Shown: in pieces, positions 51,278-59,950 of the stretch | Layout of the letters: each line of letters starts with the position of its first letter | How positions within the stretch are numbered: position 1 is the first letter of the stretch | Origin: Sporosarcina globispora | GTDB taxonomy: Bacteria; Bacillota; Bacilli; Bacillales; Cytobacillaceae | Direction of reading: 5' to 3' | Length of the DNA: 64,000 bases | Assembly: GCF_001274725.1 (NCBI RefSeq) | Contig: NZ_LGUF01000007.1 | Location: 71,061-135,060 of the forward strand | Notes under the pieces: model-generated | Database searches by the model: none | What the model was told of the DNA's origin: nothing | Seen by the model: the letters and a program-made list of their open reading frames with translations, nothing else | Program-made: the position numbers and the translations under genes

Positions 51278-51372
51278 AACTTCCCCACGCTGGTATGATC
51301 CAGATCAGGTCCAAAGAGTCAAGAAACTTAAACACGTCTCTCTCTCAGCCCAAGCTATTGGGCACCCCTAGT
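51278..51372 (-). ncRNA. TPP riboswitch upstream of the thiC remnant
   Basis: Contains CTAGGGGTGCCC, GCTGAGAGAG, GGACCTGATCTGGATCA and ACCAGCGTGGGGAAGT. With the terminator at 51203-51236 it is a transcriptional TPP switch. Confidence 0.93.
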
Positions 51373-51565
51373 TATTGCTATTTAATTCACTATTAGTATA
51401 CATAATTCTGAAAATAAATCAAGGTAATTTCTGAAAGTGTCAGAGAAAGTTTCCGCCTTTTCCTGCTCCAACACTCATATCCCTTAAGTTCAATGCTCCA
51501 CGGTCCTTGACTAAAAAGAAATGCGCCTGCCAGCAGCAAACGATGCTTGCTGTACTCGGGCAGAG

Positions 51566-51835
51566 TTAGTTCCCTGCAGATTCCTCATCATTCATATCCA
51601 TACTCTCTTCATCTTGAGGAGATTCTTCATTCATGCCGGGCTCCTCCATATCAGATTCCTCTGATGTGCCAGTATCCTGCATTTCACTATCTTCATTATT
51701 GCCTTCTTCCATTTGATTATCTTCCAATTCCACATCTTCCGTTTCCGGCGGCGGATCCTGTTCATCCGTTCCGCACCCTGCCAACAATAATCCTGCACTC
51801 AACGGGACTGATAGCCATAGCTTATTATATTTCAT
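51566..51835 (-). CDS. Small acidic lipoprotein, paralog of the one at 29153-29380
   Basis: 89 residues. Lipobox LAGC (Cys at 21) and a mature part dominated by Glu, Asp, Met, Ser and Asn. The leader bases before the ATG (ACATAATACTGC, then AAAGGAGAT) are shared with the paralog. A CAGCAA/TTGCTG hairpin at about 51530-51556 may end it. Function unknown. Confidence 0.78.
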   Translation of the reverse strand: MKYNKLWLSVPLSAGLLLAGCGTDEQDPPPETEDVELEDNQMEEGNNEDSEMQDTGTSEESDMEEPGMNEESPQDEESMDMNDEESAGN

Positions 51836-52043
51836 GTATTTTCATCTCCTTTGGCAGTATTATGTTTCCTTTAGACCTTACCCTTTTGGCAATTGGATAA
51901 ACAAGCCATTGATTAATGTGGAATTTTTGCAGGATTATCTCACTGTGATCCAGCAGCTCTTTATCTTCCCTCTAAAAAGCATCCTTCCGATTAAATTCCT
52001 AGTTTCTACAAATACTACCCTTGCCATAAATACTGGAGGATGA

Positions 52044-53681
52044 ATGATGAAAGTACTTATCTCCGCCTTATTATTTAGCTGTCTAGGAATGCCTCTTTAT
52101 AGCTGGCAGTCTTCAGAAAAAGATCAATGGGATCAGCAGGGCCTTTCTGAAGACTATCACGGCCATGTTGATGATCGCACAGAAGCACCATACAAGCAAA
52201 TTCAATTGCTGGGGATCAATGATTTCCATGGACAGCTGAATGTCACTCGGCAGGTTAACGATAGACCAGCAGGACGGGCCGATTTCCTCGCTGCTTACTT
52301 GCGCCGTCGTTCAGCAGAAAATGAAAACACTATTTTGCTTCATGTTGGCGACATGATAGGAGCCAGCCCTCCTGTATCCGCCCTCCTGCAGGATGAACCG
52401 ACCATTGAATTTTTGAATAAGATGGGATTTGATATTGGCACCATCGGCAATCATGAATTTGACCGAGGATCGGATGAACTGCTCCACCTGCTAAGTGGCG
52501 GCAGCCCTTCAGCAGCAAAAAACTATTCCGGAACCCGTTTCCCATGGGTTGCAGCTAATGTCATCAGTCAAAAGTCAGACAAGCCCATCCTTCCTCCATA
52601 TAAAATATTAAACGTAAGCGGGATCCCAATAGGATTTATCGGAGTCATCATGAAAGATACACCGGCCATTTCCGCGCCAAACAGTGTGAAAGGTCTGATC
52701 TTCGCTGATGAAGTTGAAACAATCAACAAGTATGCCCGTGTACTAAAAAAGCAGGGGGTCAGAGCCATGGTGGTACTGGCCCATGTTCCCGGCAAGTCCA
52801 AACCAAACGGAGAACAAGCCAGAGGCCAGTTAATTGATCTGGCCCATAAAGCGGATGACGAAGTGGATATTATTTTCGGAGGCCACAGTCATGCCTATCT
52901 GAACAGTGTTGTGGATGGAAAACTCCTGGTGCAGGCCTATTCATATGGCACTGCCTTTTCTGATGTGGATATAGAAATAGATCCCAGGACAAAGGATATT
53001 GTCAGGAAACACGCGGAAATAGTGAATGTTTTTCAAGAGGATATCCAGCCTGCAGACGACATAACCAAGCTGATCAAACGCTATGAAAAGAAGGTAGAAC
53101 CCATTGTAAACATATATATTGGCACTGCTGCAATTCCAATCACGGCAGAGCGAAACAAAAGCGGTGAATCTGCCCTCGGCAATCTTATTGCCGATTCCCA
53201 GCGGGCAGCGATGGCCACAGATTTCGCCTTCATCAATCCAGGAGGAATCCGTGCAGACATTGACGCCGGCCGTATTACATGGGGAAACTTATACGTCATT
53301 CTCCCCTTCAGCAATCAACTGGTCAAACTGAACCTGTCAGGCAGCCAAATCCGTGAAATCCTCAATCAGCAATGGCAGCCTAATACAACAAGAATTCTCC
53401 AAATCTCCGGCTTCGCTTACAGCTGGGATGACAGGCAGCCAGCCGGTGAAAAAATAAAAGAAATTTATCTGCCATACGGAACAAAGCTCGATCCGAACAA
53501 AAACTATTCGGTTGCGGTAAATACCTATCTTGCAGATGGCGGAGATAATTTTGCAGCCTTCCGAAAAGGGACAGACAGAGTGACGGGACCAAGTGATATA
53601 GATGCACTTGTGAATTATATACGGAATTCACCACAGCCATTCAGCTCCGTGATTAATGGCCGCATAAAGAAAATAGACTAA
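52044..53681 (+). CDS. Secreted 5'-nucleotidase / cyclic phosphodiesterase (UshA-like)
   Basis: 545 residues. A short N-terminal signal segment is followed by the metallophosphatase domain (GINDFHGQLN with D60 and H62; HVGDMIG; TIGNHEFDRG; GGHSHAYL) and the C-terminal nucleotide-binding domain (GNLIADSQRAA, then NPGGIRADI and AVNTYLADGGDNF). It likely scavenges phosphate or nucleosides from external nucleotides. GGAGG is 4-7 bases before the two adjacent ATGs, so the start may be 52047. Confidence 0.9.
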   Translation: MMKVLISALLFSCLGMPLYSWQSSEKDQWDQQGLSEDYHGHVDDRTEAPYKQIQLLGINDFHGQLNVTRQVNDRPAGRADFLAAYLRRRSAENENTILLHVGDMIGASPPVSALLQDEPTIEFLNKMGFDIGTIGNHEFDRGSDELLHLLSGGSPSAAKNYSGTRFPWVAANVISQKSDKPILPPYKILNVSGIPIGFIGVIMKDTPAISAPNSVKGLIFADEVETINKYARVLKKQGVRAMVVLAHVPGKSKPNGEQARGQLIDLAHKADDEVDIIFGGHSHAYLNSVVDGKLLVQAYSYGTAFSDVDIEIDPRTKDIVRKHAEIVNVFQEDIQPADDITKLIKRYEKKVEPIVNIYIGTAAIPITAERNKSGESALGNLIADSQRAAMATDFAFINPGGIRADIDAGRITWGNLYVILPFSNQLVKLNLSGSQIREILNQQWQPNTTRILQISGFAYSWDDRQPAGEKIKEIYLPYGTKLDPNKNYSVAVNTYLADGGDNFAAFRKGTDRVTGPSDIDALVNYIRNSPQPFSSVINGRIKKID

Positions 53682-53714
53682 AAAAGACAGCCTCGGCGAC
53701 TGTCCTTTTTTCTT
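53681..53714 (+). terminator. Terminator after the nucleotidase gene
   Basis: AAGACAG and CTGTCCTT stem with a six-T run. Confidence 0.8.
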
Positions 53715-53785
53715 GTCCGTTTGATACTAATAGCCGGATCAACATCATATCTTTCTATTAGTATCAGAAAGAAAGGAATATGCTG

Positions 53786-54022
53786 ATGAAAAAATATATC
53801 TATTTTCTAATGCTGTTCGGCGTCTTTTTTCCATTTTTTCATAAGACTGCAATTGTGATGGAGAATTGGAGATTGTGCACAAATACTTCCATACTGATTG
53901 GAATCAGTATTCATGGGCTGGATTCCATGAGAAATCTCCTCATATCATCACTAGCGGCCCTGGCTGCATTCTTTTTCACCCAAATATTTATTGGCTGGGA
54001 CAACAAACATAAAAGTTCTTAA
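53786..54022 (+). CDS. Small membrane protein, function unknown
   Basis: 78 residues from the ATG at 53786 (AAAGGA 8 bases upstream). A helix near the N-terminus and another at about 52-70 are separated by a polar stretch with one Cys. Not recognised. Confidence 0.55.
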   Translation: MKKYIYFLMLFGVFFPFFHKTAIVMENWRLCTNTSILIGISIHGLDSMRNLLISSLAALAAFFFTQIFIGWDNKHKSS

Positions 54023-54039
54023 AAATGTGGAATTTCAGC

Positions 54040-54576
54040 CTATTCATATACTGTAAATTGCGGTTTAGTCGGATGGTCAATGACAAGAGCATCATTTGGA
54101 AATTTTAAGAGCTTTTGATACAAAACAAGATCCCCAAAACAGCCGACTGTCAATATAGCTCCTAGTATCGATAATGCAGGCATATTCAGCACAATTCCAA
54201 GAACAAGGGGCAATAGGCCTGTCGGAATGAATGGCAGGAATAAAACCCTTTTCATCTGCTGAACCGTAACCGGCTGTTTAGCATGAGCATAAGCCACACC
54301 TAATTTCAAATTGACTCCCCAAGACATTTCATTCCAAGGGACACCGCCAATATAGCGAAAACCTGCCAAATGAATGGATTCATGCAAAATAACTATAACG
54401 ACCATGCCAGCTAAAAATAAAAGCATACCTGTAAGATTAAAATACAACTCCCCTCCGCCATAAATCACGACGTGTAAAAAGAGCACCCCACATACGAGCG
54501 CAATTGTTGCTAAGAATAAATAAACCTGCAATTTCATCATTGAAATGGAAACAACCGTTTGTTTTTTATTTTCCAA
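54040..54576 (-). CDS. DUF3267 membrane protein with HExxH motif
   Basis: 178 residues from a TTG at 54576. Helices surround HESIH (near 65-69), followed by GGVPWNEMSWGVNLKLG, the DUF3267 layout related to site-2 or M50-like metalloproteases. An ATG at 54540 overlaps the stop of the upstream frame (ATGATG/TGA) and could be the true start, giving 166 residues. Function unknown. Confidence 0.75.
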   Translation of the reverse strand: MENKKQTVVSISMMKLQVYLFLATIALVCGVLFLHVVIYGGGELYFNLTGMLLFLAGMVVIVILHESIHLAGFRYIGGVPWNEMSWGVNLKLGVAYAHAKQPVTVQQMKRVLFLPFIPTGLLPLVLGIVLNMPALSILGAILTVGCFGDLVLYQKLLKFPNDALVIDHPTKPQFTVYE

Positions 54577-54694
54577 ATTTTCACACCGCGAGAAATTGGT
54601 CGATACCTATACCTACGGATCAAAAACGGCAAGGTTTCAAAAATAGCCATTGCAGGTATCGTAAATCCAATTTTTATCCAATGCTCTCCCTCAT
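54537..54694 (-). pseudogene. Probable frameshifted 51-codon gene
   Basis: GGAGG lies 10 bases before ATG AGG GAG AGC at 54694, but that frame stops after six codons. Removing one GA from the GAGAG run opens a frame reading HWIKIGFTIPAMAIFETLPF and ending KNKRLFPFQ. Its stop overlaps an internal ATG of the DUF3267 gene. No family recognised. Confidence 0.35.
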
Positions 54695-54699
54695 TGCCT

Positions 54700-55926
54700 T
54701 TAGCCCTCCAAACTGCCCGCTTCTAATGCATTTCCCTTCCCTTGAAGCTTCAGCTGAATAAAACCAAAGATGGAAGAAATGATTAATAATACTCCTGATA
54801 AAATGTAAATAAGCCGGACACCGATTAGATCAGTCAATACCCCAATACCCAAAATGGAAAAAACGAAAATCAATTCATTTAAGGCAGATTTAGCAGCAAG
54901 AATCTTCGTAAGCGTGGCTTCATCTGCACTATTTTGATACATAGTGGTTTGCGCAAGATCCCGCAGCTGATAGGATGGTCCCATCAATATCACTAATATC
55001 AGCGCTAAGAAAGGATTCGAAACAAAACCATACCCAAAAGTAAGAATCCCGAAAGCACTAGATCCAATCAGCATAAAAATAATCAAACGGCCTTGCAGTA
55101 AATAAGAAAGCCGGTAAATGAGGATTCCTCCAGCAATAGTGCCTAAGTAATATCCTCCGTTGATATAGCCCCACCAAGACTCTCCCTTTCCAAGGGCATC
55201 CTCCACATAGGTCAGCGTAACCGCACCGATCCAAATCGTTCCTGCCCAAGCTTCTATTAAATCCATTATGATCAGGACTCTAAGCCCTTTATCCTGGAAG
55301 AGCAATTTCCAGCCAGCGGTTAGACTGGACAGCATCCGGACGTTTGGGTGCAAAGCAGGTGATTGGCTAATTTTCATCAAAAACAAACTGAGAATAGATA
55401 TGGCAAGTAAAAAGATCGTAATAATTAAAGTGTACTGTTTGCCCAGAAAAGCTAACAGCATACCTCCAAAGGTCCACCCTGCAAACAAGAAAGTCTGGTC
55501 AACACTTGACAGCAGGCTGTTCGCTTTTACTCTTTGCATTTTAGGAACAACAGCTTTTACCATGGAGACCTTAATAGGTGAGAAAATGCCATTAAAAAAG
55601 GATATAAGGGCCAACACACAGAAAATACCCATTAACATAACATCCGTCATTTGGTGCGAAAATAAGAATATTAATCCAGCGAGCAGCACAATCTGGCTAA
55701 TCTGGGAAAACTTCAATAGATTTGCTGGCTGAAATCTATCCGATATGGATGGAAGCAGTATATTGCTGATCATTCTTGATAATACACTAACCAAAGTGAC
55801 CGCTGCAGAAAGTGCTGTGCTCCCTGTTTCATTATACAAGTGCAGCACCACAGACATCGTGTACAGGGCAAACCCAAGATTCGTTGCTGTCTGGCTTACT
55901 AGAAGAGCGTAAAATGATCGATTCAT
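54700..55926 (-). CDS. MFS transporter
   Basis: 408 residues with 12 predicted helices in two halves. It lacks strong diagnostic motifs but resembles the MefE/YfiS-like drug-efflux group of bacilli (start SFYALLVSQTATNLGFALYT). No adjacent regulator. The substrate is unknown. The region 55927-56199 upstream has no gene. Confidence 0.85.
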   Translation of the reverse strand: MNRSFYALLVSQTATNLGFALYTMSVVLHLYNETGSTALSAAVTLVSVLSRMISNILLPSISDRFQPANLLKFSQISQIVLLAGLIFLFSHQMTDVMLMGIFCVLALISFFNGIFSPIKVSMVKAVVPKMQRVKANSLLSSVDQTFLFAGWTFGGMLLAFLGKQYTLIITIFLLAISILSLFLMKISQSPALHPNVRMLSSLTAGWKLLFQDKGLRVLIIMDLIEAWAGTIWIGAVTLTYVEDALGKGESWWGYINGGYYLGTIAGGILIYRLSYLLQGRLIIFMLIGSSAFGILTFGYGFVSNPFLALILVILMGPSYQLRDLAQTTMYQNSADEATLTKILAAKSALNELIFVFSILGIGVLTDLIGVRLIYILSGVLLIISSIFGFIQLKLQGKGNALEAGSLEG

Positions 55927-56199
55927 CGCTATCCCCCTTTCTGCTGCAACCAGCTTTATTAATATAATGTTAAGCTCGCAATCTATTATAGAAAATTATC
56001 ATTTAGCTTAACATATTGAAAATTTTGATTAACATGAAAATATGCCTGCAGCAGCCAGCTCGTTAATCAGTTCTCCCATTATGAAAAACAATATAAATCA
56101 TGGTAACTTGTTCCTATTTTTATTAAAACATATCAACGATTTTCATTAATGTCTGTATAATCAACTTAACTATTAAAAGAAAGGAGCTCAACAGAATAC

Positions 56200-56619
56200 G
56201 TGCTTTATATATGGGATATCGAAAAGATTATAAAAATCACCTTGGATGAGTTCCAATTGAATATTAACTATGAGTTCAGCAATACGCTTACTGCACCCAT
56301 GAGCTATAATGTCTCAACGAATACAATTAAGTTTAACTACCTGAAAGTGAACGGCTACATAGCCAAAATCAATTTTAAAATAAGAGAGACGGATGAAAAC
56401 CTAGTTAAATTGATGCTATACCATGAAATCGGTTATTATCTGGATTTCAAGAAAAACAAACATGATATTAGAACACTAATGTACGGAGAAGATGACGAGA
56501 AAGAACAGCTCATGTCTGAAATAGAAAAAAACTCCTGGGATTATGGAAGAAAAATAGTACCTGAACACCTGGTAAATGCCTATGATCATTTAAGGGAGTT
56601 GGATAAAGTGTTCAGCTAG
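56200..56619 (+). CDS. Protein with degenerate HExxH (ImmA/IrrE-like?) motif
   Basis: 139 residues from the GTG at 56200, 13 bases after AAGGAG, a long spacing. YHEIGYYLDFKKNKHD looks like a zinc-peptidase HEhGHxxD helix in which the second His is Tyr. An acidic segment follows, then NSWDYGRKIVPE where the third ligand region would lie. It may be an inactive derivative of an IrrE-like peptidase. No partner regulator or toxin is adjacent. Confidence 0.5.
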   Translation: MLYIWDIEKIIKITLDEFQLNINYEFSNTLTAPMSYNVSTNTIKFNYLKVNGYIAKINFKIRETDENLVKLMLYHEIGYYLDFKKNKHDIRTLMYGEDDEKEQLMSEIEKNSWDYGRKIVPEHLVNAYDHLRELDKVFS

Positions 56620-56659
56620 AAAAAAGAAATGCGTCTCATCAAGAGACGCATTTCTTTTT
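56620..56659. terminator. Bidirectional terminator
   Basis: AAAAAGAAATGCGTCT pairs perfectly with AGACGCATTTCTTTTT (with A:T tails), between convergent genes. Confidence 0.88.
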
Positions 56660-57528
56660 CAATTCGGTTCCACATGGACGTGAACATCATAAACCCCATA
56701 ATCCTGCATCATCACTTTCTCCACATGTGTTGCAATATCATGGGCTTCCTTAATATCCAGCGTGGAATTAACCAAAATAACCACATCTATCACTTCATTG
56801 TTGCCATAGCTCCTGCCTTTAATATCTTTTATGCCTTTTACCCCGTTTACTTTTTTGATGACATCTTGATATTCTTTAATCTTTTTTTCATCAAATCCAT
56901 CTGAAAGCTCATGGGAAGCCTGTACAAAAATATCCCAAGCCGTTTTGCAAATTAATAGCCCAACAATAATGGCTGTCAGTGGATCCAGCCATGGCATATT
57001 TAGTTGTGATCCAAAAATCCCCACTGCTGTACCAATACTCACCCAGGCGTCTGAAATATTGTCCTTAGCCGCTGCCATTACGGCCTTGCTGTTAATTTTA
57101 ATGGCCAATTTCTTGTTGTAGCGGTACACAAAGTACATTGCAGCTCCAGAAAAGACTCCGGTATATGCCGCAAAAATATCAGGAGATTCATTAACGCCTT
57201 CAAACATGGATGAAACAGCATTCAGCAGAACTTGAAGACCCACAGCAGCCATAATGAGGGAAGCTACCATGGAAGCGATGGTTTCACTCTTCCAATGGCC
57301 ATACCCATGATTTTTATCCGGCGGACGCTGAGAAATCCTAAGCCCTATAAGCACAGCAATTGAAGCAATTATATCCGTTGTATTATTCAATCCATCCGCT
57401 TTCAAGGCATCAGAATCACTCACATATCCAATTGTTAATTTTAGTACAGAAAGACATATATAAGCTGCAATACTAATAAACGCAGCACGCTCACCCAACT
57501 TAAGGTTTTGATACTTTTCCTCTTCCAT
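56659..57528 (-). CDS. Cation diffusion facilitator, MneP/MneS-type (likely manganese efflux)
   Basis: 289 residues from the ATG at 57528 (GGAGG 7 bases upstream; the frame opens at 57630). Six helices; metal residues lie in DGLNNTTD and KDNISD, the Asp-rich pattern of Mn-exporting CDFs rather than the His-containing zinc type. The C-terminal cytoplasmic domain ends VHVHVEPN. Bacillus subtilis MneP and MneS (YdfM, YeaB) are the models. Substrate by inference. Confidence 0.85.
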   Translation of the reverse strand: MEEEKYQNLKLGERAAFISIAAYICLSVLKLTIGYVSDSDALKADGLNNTTDIIASIAVLIGLRISQRPPDKNHGYGHWKSETIASMVASLIMAAVGLQVLLNAVSSMFEGVNESPDIFAAYTGVFSGAAMYFVYRYNKKLAIKINSKAVMAAAKDNISDAWVSIGTAVGIFGSQLNMPWLDPLTAIIVGLLICKTAWDIFVQASHELSDGFDEKKIKEYQDVIKKVNGVKGIKDIKGRSYGNNEVIDVVILVNSTLDIKEAHDIATHVEKVMMQDYGVYDVHVHVEPN

Positions 57529-57653
57529 GCCCCAGCCTCCTACTTTACCCTTGCTTATATTACCAAGCTGAATACGGGTGGGTCTAGAGCAATCTTTTTG
57601 TCTATTATTAAATAAATAAGCAAAGTGCAATTAAGTTGCGCTAGCGAAAATTT

Positions 57654-57679
57654 AAGCCAGCCCTGTAATAGGCTGGCTT
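57654..57679 (-). terminator. Hairpin after the DUF2935 gene
   Basis: AAGCCAGCC and GGCTGGCTT around an 8-base loop; T-run weak. Confidence 0.6.
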
Positions 57680-57760
57680 GATTTGCATCATTTTAATGTG
57701 CATTAAGGAGAAAGCAGAATTTGAACAGCCTGAAAGTAATAGCCCTTCTAATCACCAATT

Positions 57761-58549
57761 CTATGCTCTTTTCAGACTCGCTTCAAACAAATCGATAATT
57801 TCCAAAAATCTTTCTGCTTCTCTAAATGTATGATCAGCAAGAAGAGGATGAATATTGCTTTTGATCCGGCATGCCTCTATTAATTCTCTGGCAGTTTTCT
57901 TGAAGTCCCTTAATGAAGCAACTGATACTTTATTCTCATTTAAAAAATGGCTAAGTAGTGGTTTCGTTTCTGATTGCGGCTGCATAGAGTCAAGATCAAT
58001 AGCTTGAAATACCAATTGGTCAAAATCATGACTGAACTCTCCTGCCTGTTCTACAAGCTTTCTTTCCGAAGGATCAAGCAGATGGCCAATAAACTTAGCA
58101 TGATCAGCCATGATCCTTAGAAAGAAGACATTTTCTTCTATAATGGCATCAGCTTTTGGAGCAAGTATCCCTGAGTTGAGGTCTTTTAATCGATTAGCAA
58201 AGTAAGCAGCTTCTCTGCTGATATGATCAATCAATAAAGGATAATTATTTGAACGAATTTCACATCTTAATGTCAGACCCAGCACTTTCCTCTTATAGGC
58301 CCATATGGCAGCTGTTGCTTGATAAACCTCGTTATTAAAGGCTTGAACCTGGCTAAGTTCTGAATTGACTGTAAATCTGGCCAGCTTTTCCTCGATTCTT
58401 TCAAATAGAGCGATAAATTGCTGTGCCTCGGCAATTAATAGTTTCTGTTCATAGGTAAATCCCAAGCTTAAAAATAAAGCATGTTCTTTCATAATCCTGG
58501 ACCAAAATTTAATTTCGTCCAGAGATCTAACGACTATTGGATCCGCCAT
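57761..58549 (-). CDS. DUF2935 protein
   Basis: 262 residues from the ATG at 58549 (GGAGG 7 bases upstream). Two similar halves each carry a four-helix module (FWSRIMKEHALFLSLGF; FFLRIMADHAKFIGHLLD), the DUF2935 duplication. The repeated E/D-H pairs suggest metal binding. Function unknown. Confidence 0.85.
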   Translation of the reverse strand: MADPIVVRSLDEIKFWSRIMKEHALFLSLGFTYEQKLLIAEAQQFIALFERIEEKLARFTVNSELSQVQAFNNEVYQATAAIWAYKRKVLGLTLRCEIRSNNYPLLIDHISREAAYFANRLKDLNSGILAPKADAIIEENVFFLRIMADHAKFIGHLLDPSERKLVEQAGEFSHDFDQLVFQAIDLDSMQPQSETKPLLSHFLNENKVSVASLRDFKKTARELIEACRIKSNIHPLLADHTFREAERFLEIIDLFEASLKRA

Positions 58550-58630
58550 GTTTTCCCCTCCCCAATTACTCACTCCTTCTCATATATATTTATAATTTTC
58601 AGCTATAATTCCAATTTATTTCTTGCCTCT

Positions 58631-58708
58631 CTACTCATAAAAAGCAGAAATCCATCCGAAAAACGTAAGAACTGCTCCCAAAGCAGCAGATGTCATTCTT
58701 TTACTCAT
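58631..58708 (-). CDS. Tiny single-helix protein at the end of the oxidase cluster
   Basis: 25 residues (MSKRMTSAALGAVLTFFGWI, then SAFYE). The ATG overlaps the end of the upstream gene by 8 bases. No own ribosome binding site, so it depends on coupling. It could be a small oxidase-associated peptide or chance. Confidence 0.35.
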   Translation of the reverse strand: MSKRMTSAALGAVLTFFGWISAFYE

Positions 58709-59261
58709 ATTTTGAAAAATCCATAAAATAGCTATAAATCAAGTAAACAACCATAGCAAACGCGGTTGAGATAAAACCCCATCCCAGCGTAATCTGCTCG
58801 ATGACCAAATAGTTATTGCAAAGCTGTACAGGGGACCAGATATATAGCCATCCCAATGCTAAAAATAAGATAGTAAAGAAAATAATGAGGGCATGCTTCC
58901 AAAATGAACTGAGCTTTGGCCAGCTGTCCCCCAATGGCACTCCAGCCAAAAATGGCAGTGAGATAAATTTAAAAGCTTCTACACTTGTAAGCGTCAAGGC
59001 CTCATCCATCGTCCTTGGCAGAGACCAATACATCATGATGATCGAAAACAGCAAAATACCCGGCACTCCATTTTCATTCCAATTTGAAAAAAAATCCGGA
59101 AAGCGATTTTGAAAGAAATTCGCCATGAATAAACCAGAGATCACTAGTAAAGGCATTTGCATATGCATATGGGTAATCATAATGGATTCCAGCAAATTAG
59201 CTACTGGCGGAAGCATAAGTGCAAGAAGCAGCAGGAATCCAGAAACTGATGACTTCATCAT
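58701..59261 (-). CDS. Multi-pass membrane protein of the oxidase cluster
   Basis: 186 residues, five to six helices, with His and Met clusters (MITHMHMQMP) near an extracellular loop, as in CtaG- or DUF1404-type assembly proteins. It overlaps the Sco gene by 4 bases, so it is likely an assembly factor for the oxidase. Family not certain. Confidence 0.65.
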   Translation of the reverse strand: MMKSSVSGFLLLLALMLPPVANLLESIMITHMHMQMPLLVISGLFMANFFQNRFPDFFSNWNENGVPGILLFSIIMMYWSLPRTMDEALTLTSVEAFKFISLPFLAGVPLGDSWPKLSSFWKHALIIFFTILFLALGWLYIWSPVQLCNNYLVIEQITLGWGFISTAFAMVVYLIYSYFMDFSKYE

Positions 59262-59890
59262 TCTTCCCCTCCATTATGCAGAATCTCTGTTACCCGATCA
59301 GCCGCCTCTTCAATCAGAGTGTAATCCATGACTTCAACTAACTGTCCTTTTGGATTCACTAGATAAAAAGCCGAGTTATGTGCAAAATTTCCGTATTCAT
59401 CCGGAATGACAATAACGCCAAATCGGTCCAGTAAAGACTTAAGTTCCTGCTGATCCGCAATCCGGGCCATTCTCCACGTTTCTCCGTCACTTCCAAAAGC
59501 CTTCCGATAAGTATCCAATGTTTCCGGATCATCCCTCTCAGGATCAAAACTGATGCTCAGAAACTGAATATCATGGCCAATATACTCTTCTGGAATCCGT
59601 TTATATACTTCAGACATATTAACCTCCAGCTCGGGGCAAACAGTACCGCATGAAGTATATAAAAAGGTAATAAAAACATACTTGCCTTTAAATTCCGAGA
59701 AAGAATAGGTCCTCCCATTATTATCTTCAAGCGTTACATCCGGGAACTGAGGCTTTTCATCCATTAACTGATTAATCCTGGCTGTCTCGGCAGTGAAAGC
59801 CTGAAACCCATCTGTGCCAATGTAAAATAGCACAACGCCAAACACCAGTACAAGCAAACTTGAAAAAGCCCTTCTTTTTTTGGGAAACAT
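59258..59890 (-). CDS. SCO1/SenC copper chaperone
   Basis: 210 residues. N-terminal anchor helix (about 9-24), then a thioredoxin fold with C81-GTV-C85 and H171, the copper ligands. It delivers copper to, or reduces, the CuA site of subunit II. It lies in the ba3 oxidase operon. Confidence 0.92.
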   Translation of the reverse strand: MFPKKRRAFSSLLVLVFGVVLFYIGTDGFQAFTAETARINQLMDEKPQFPDVTLEDNNGRTYSFSEFKGKYVFITFLYTSCGTVCPELEVNMSEVYKRIPEEYIGHDIQFLSISFDPERDDPETLDTYRKAFGSDGETWRMARIADQQELKSLLDRFGVIVIPDEYGNFAHNSAFYLVNPKGQLVEVMDYTLIEEAADRVTEILHNGGEE

Positions 59891-59908
59891 GATTCATCAC
59901 TTCCTTCT

Positions 59909-59945
59909 AAAAGAAAGAGACAGCCCAGCAGCCGAGCTATCTCTC
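59909..59945 (-). terminator. Hairpin between subunit I and sco
   Basis: AGAGA-AGC and GGC-TCTCT pairing followed by TTTCTTTT on the minus strand; it may attenuate expression of the assembly genes relative to the subunits. Confidence 0.55.
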
Positions 59946-59950
59946 TATCC

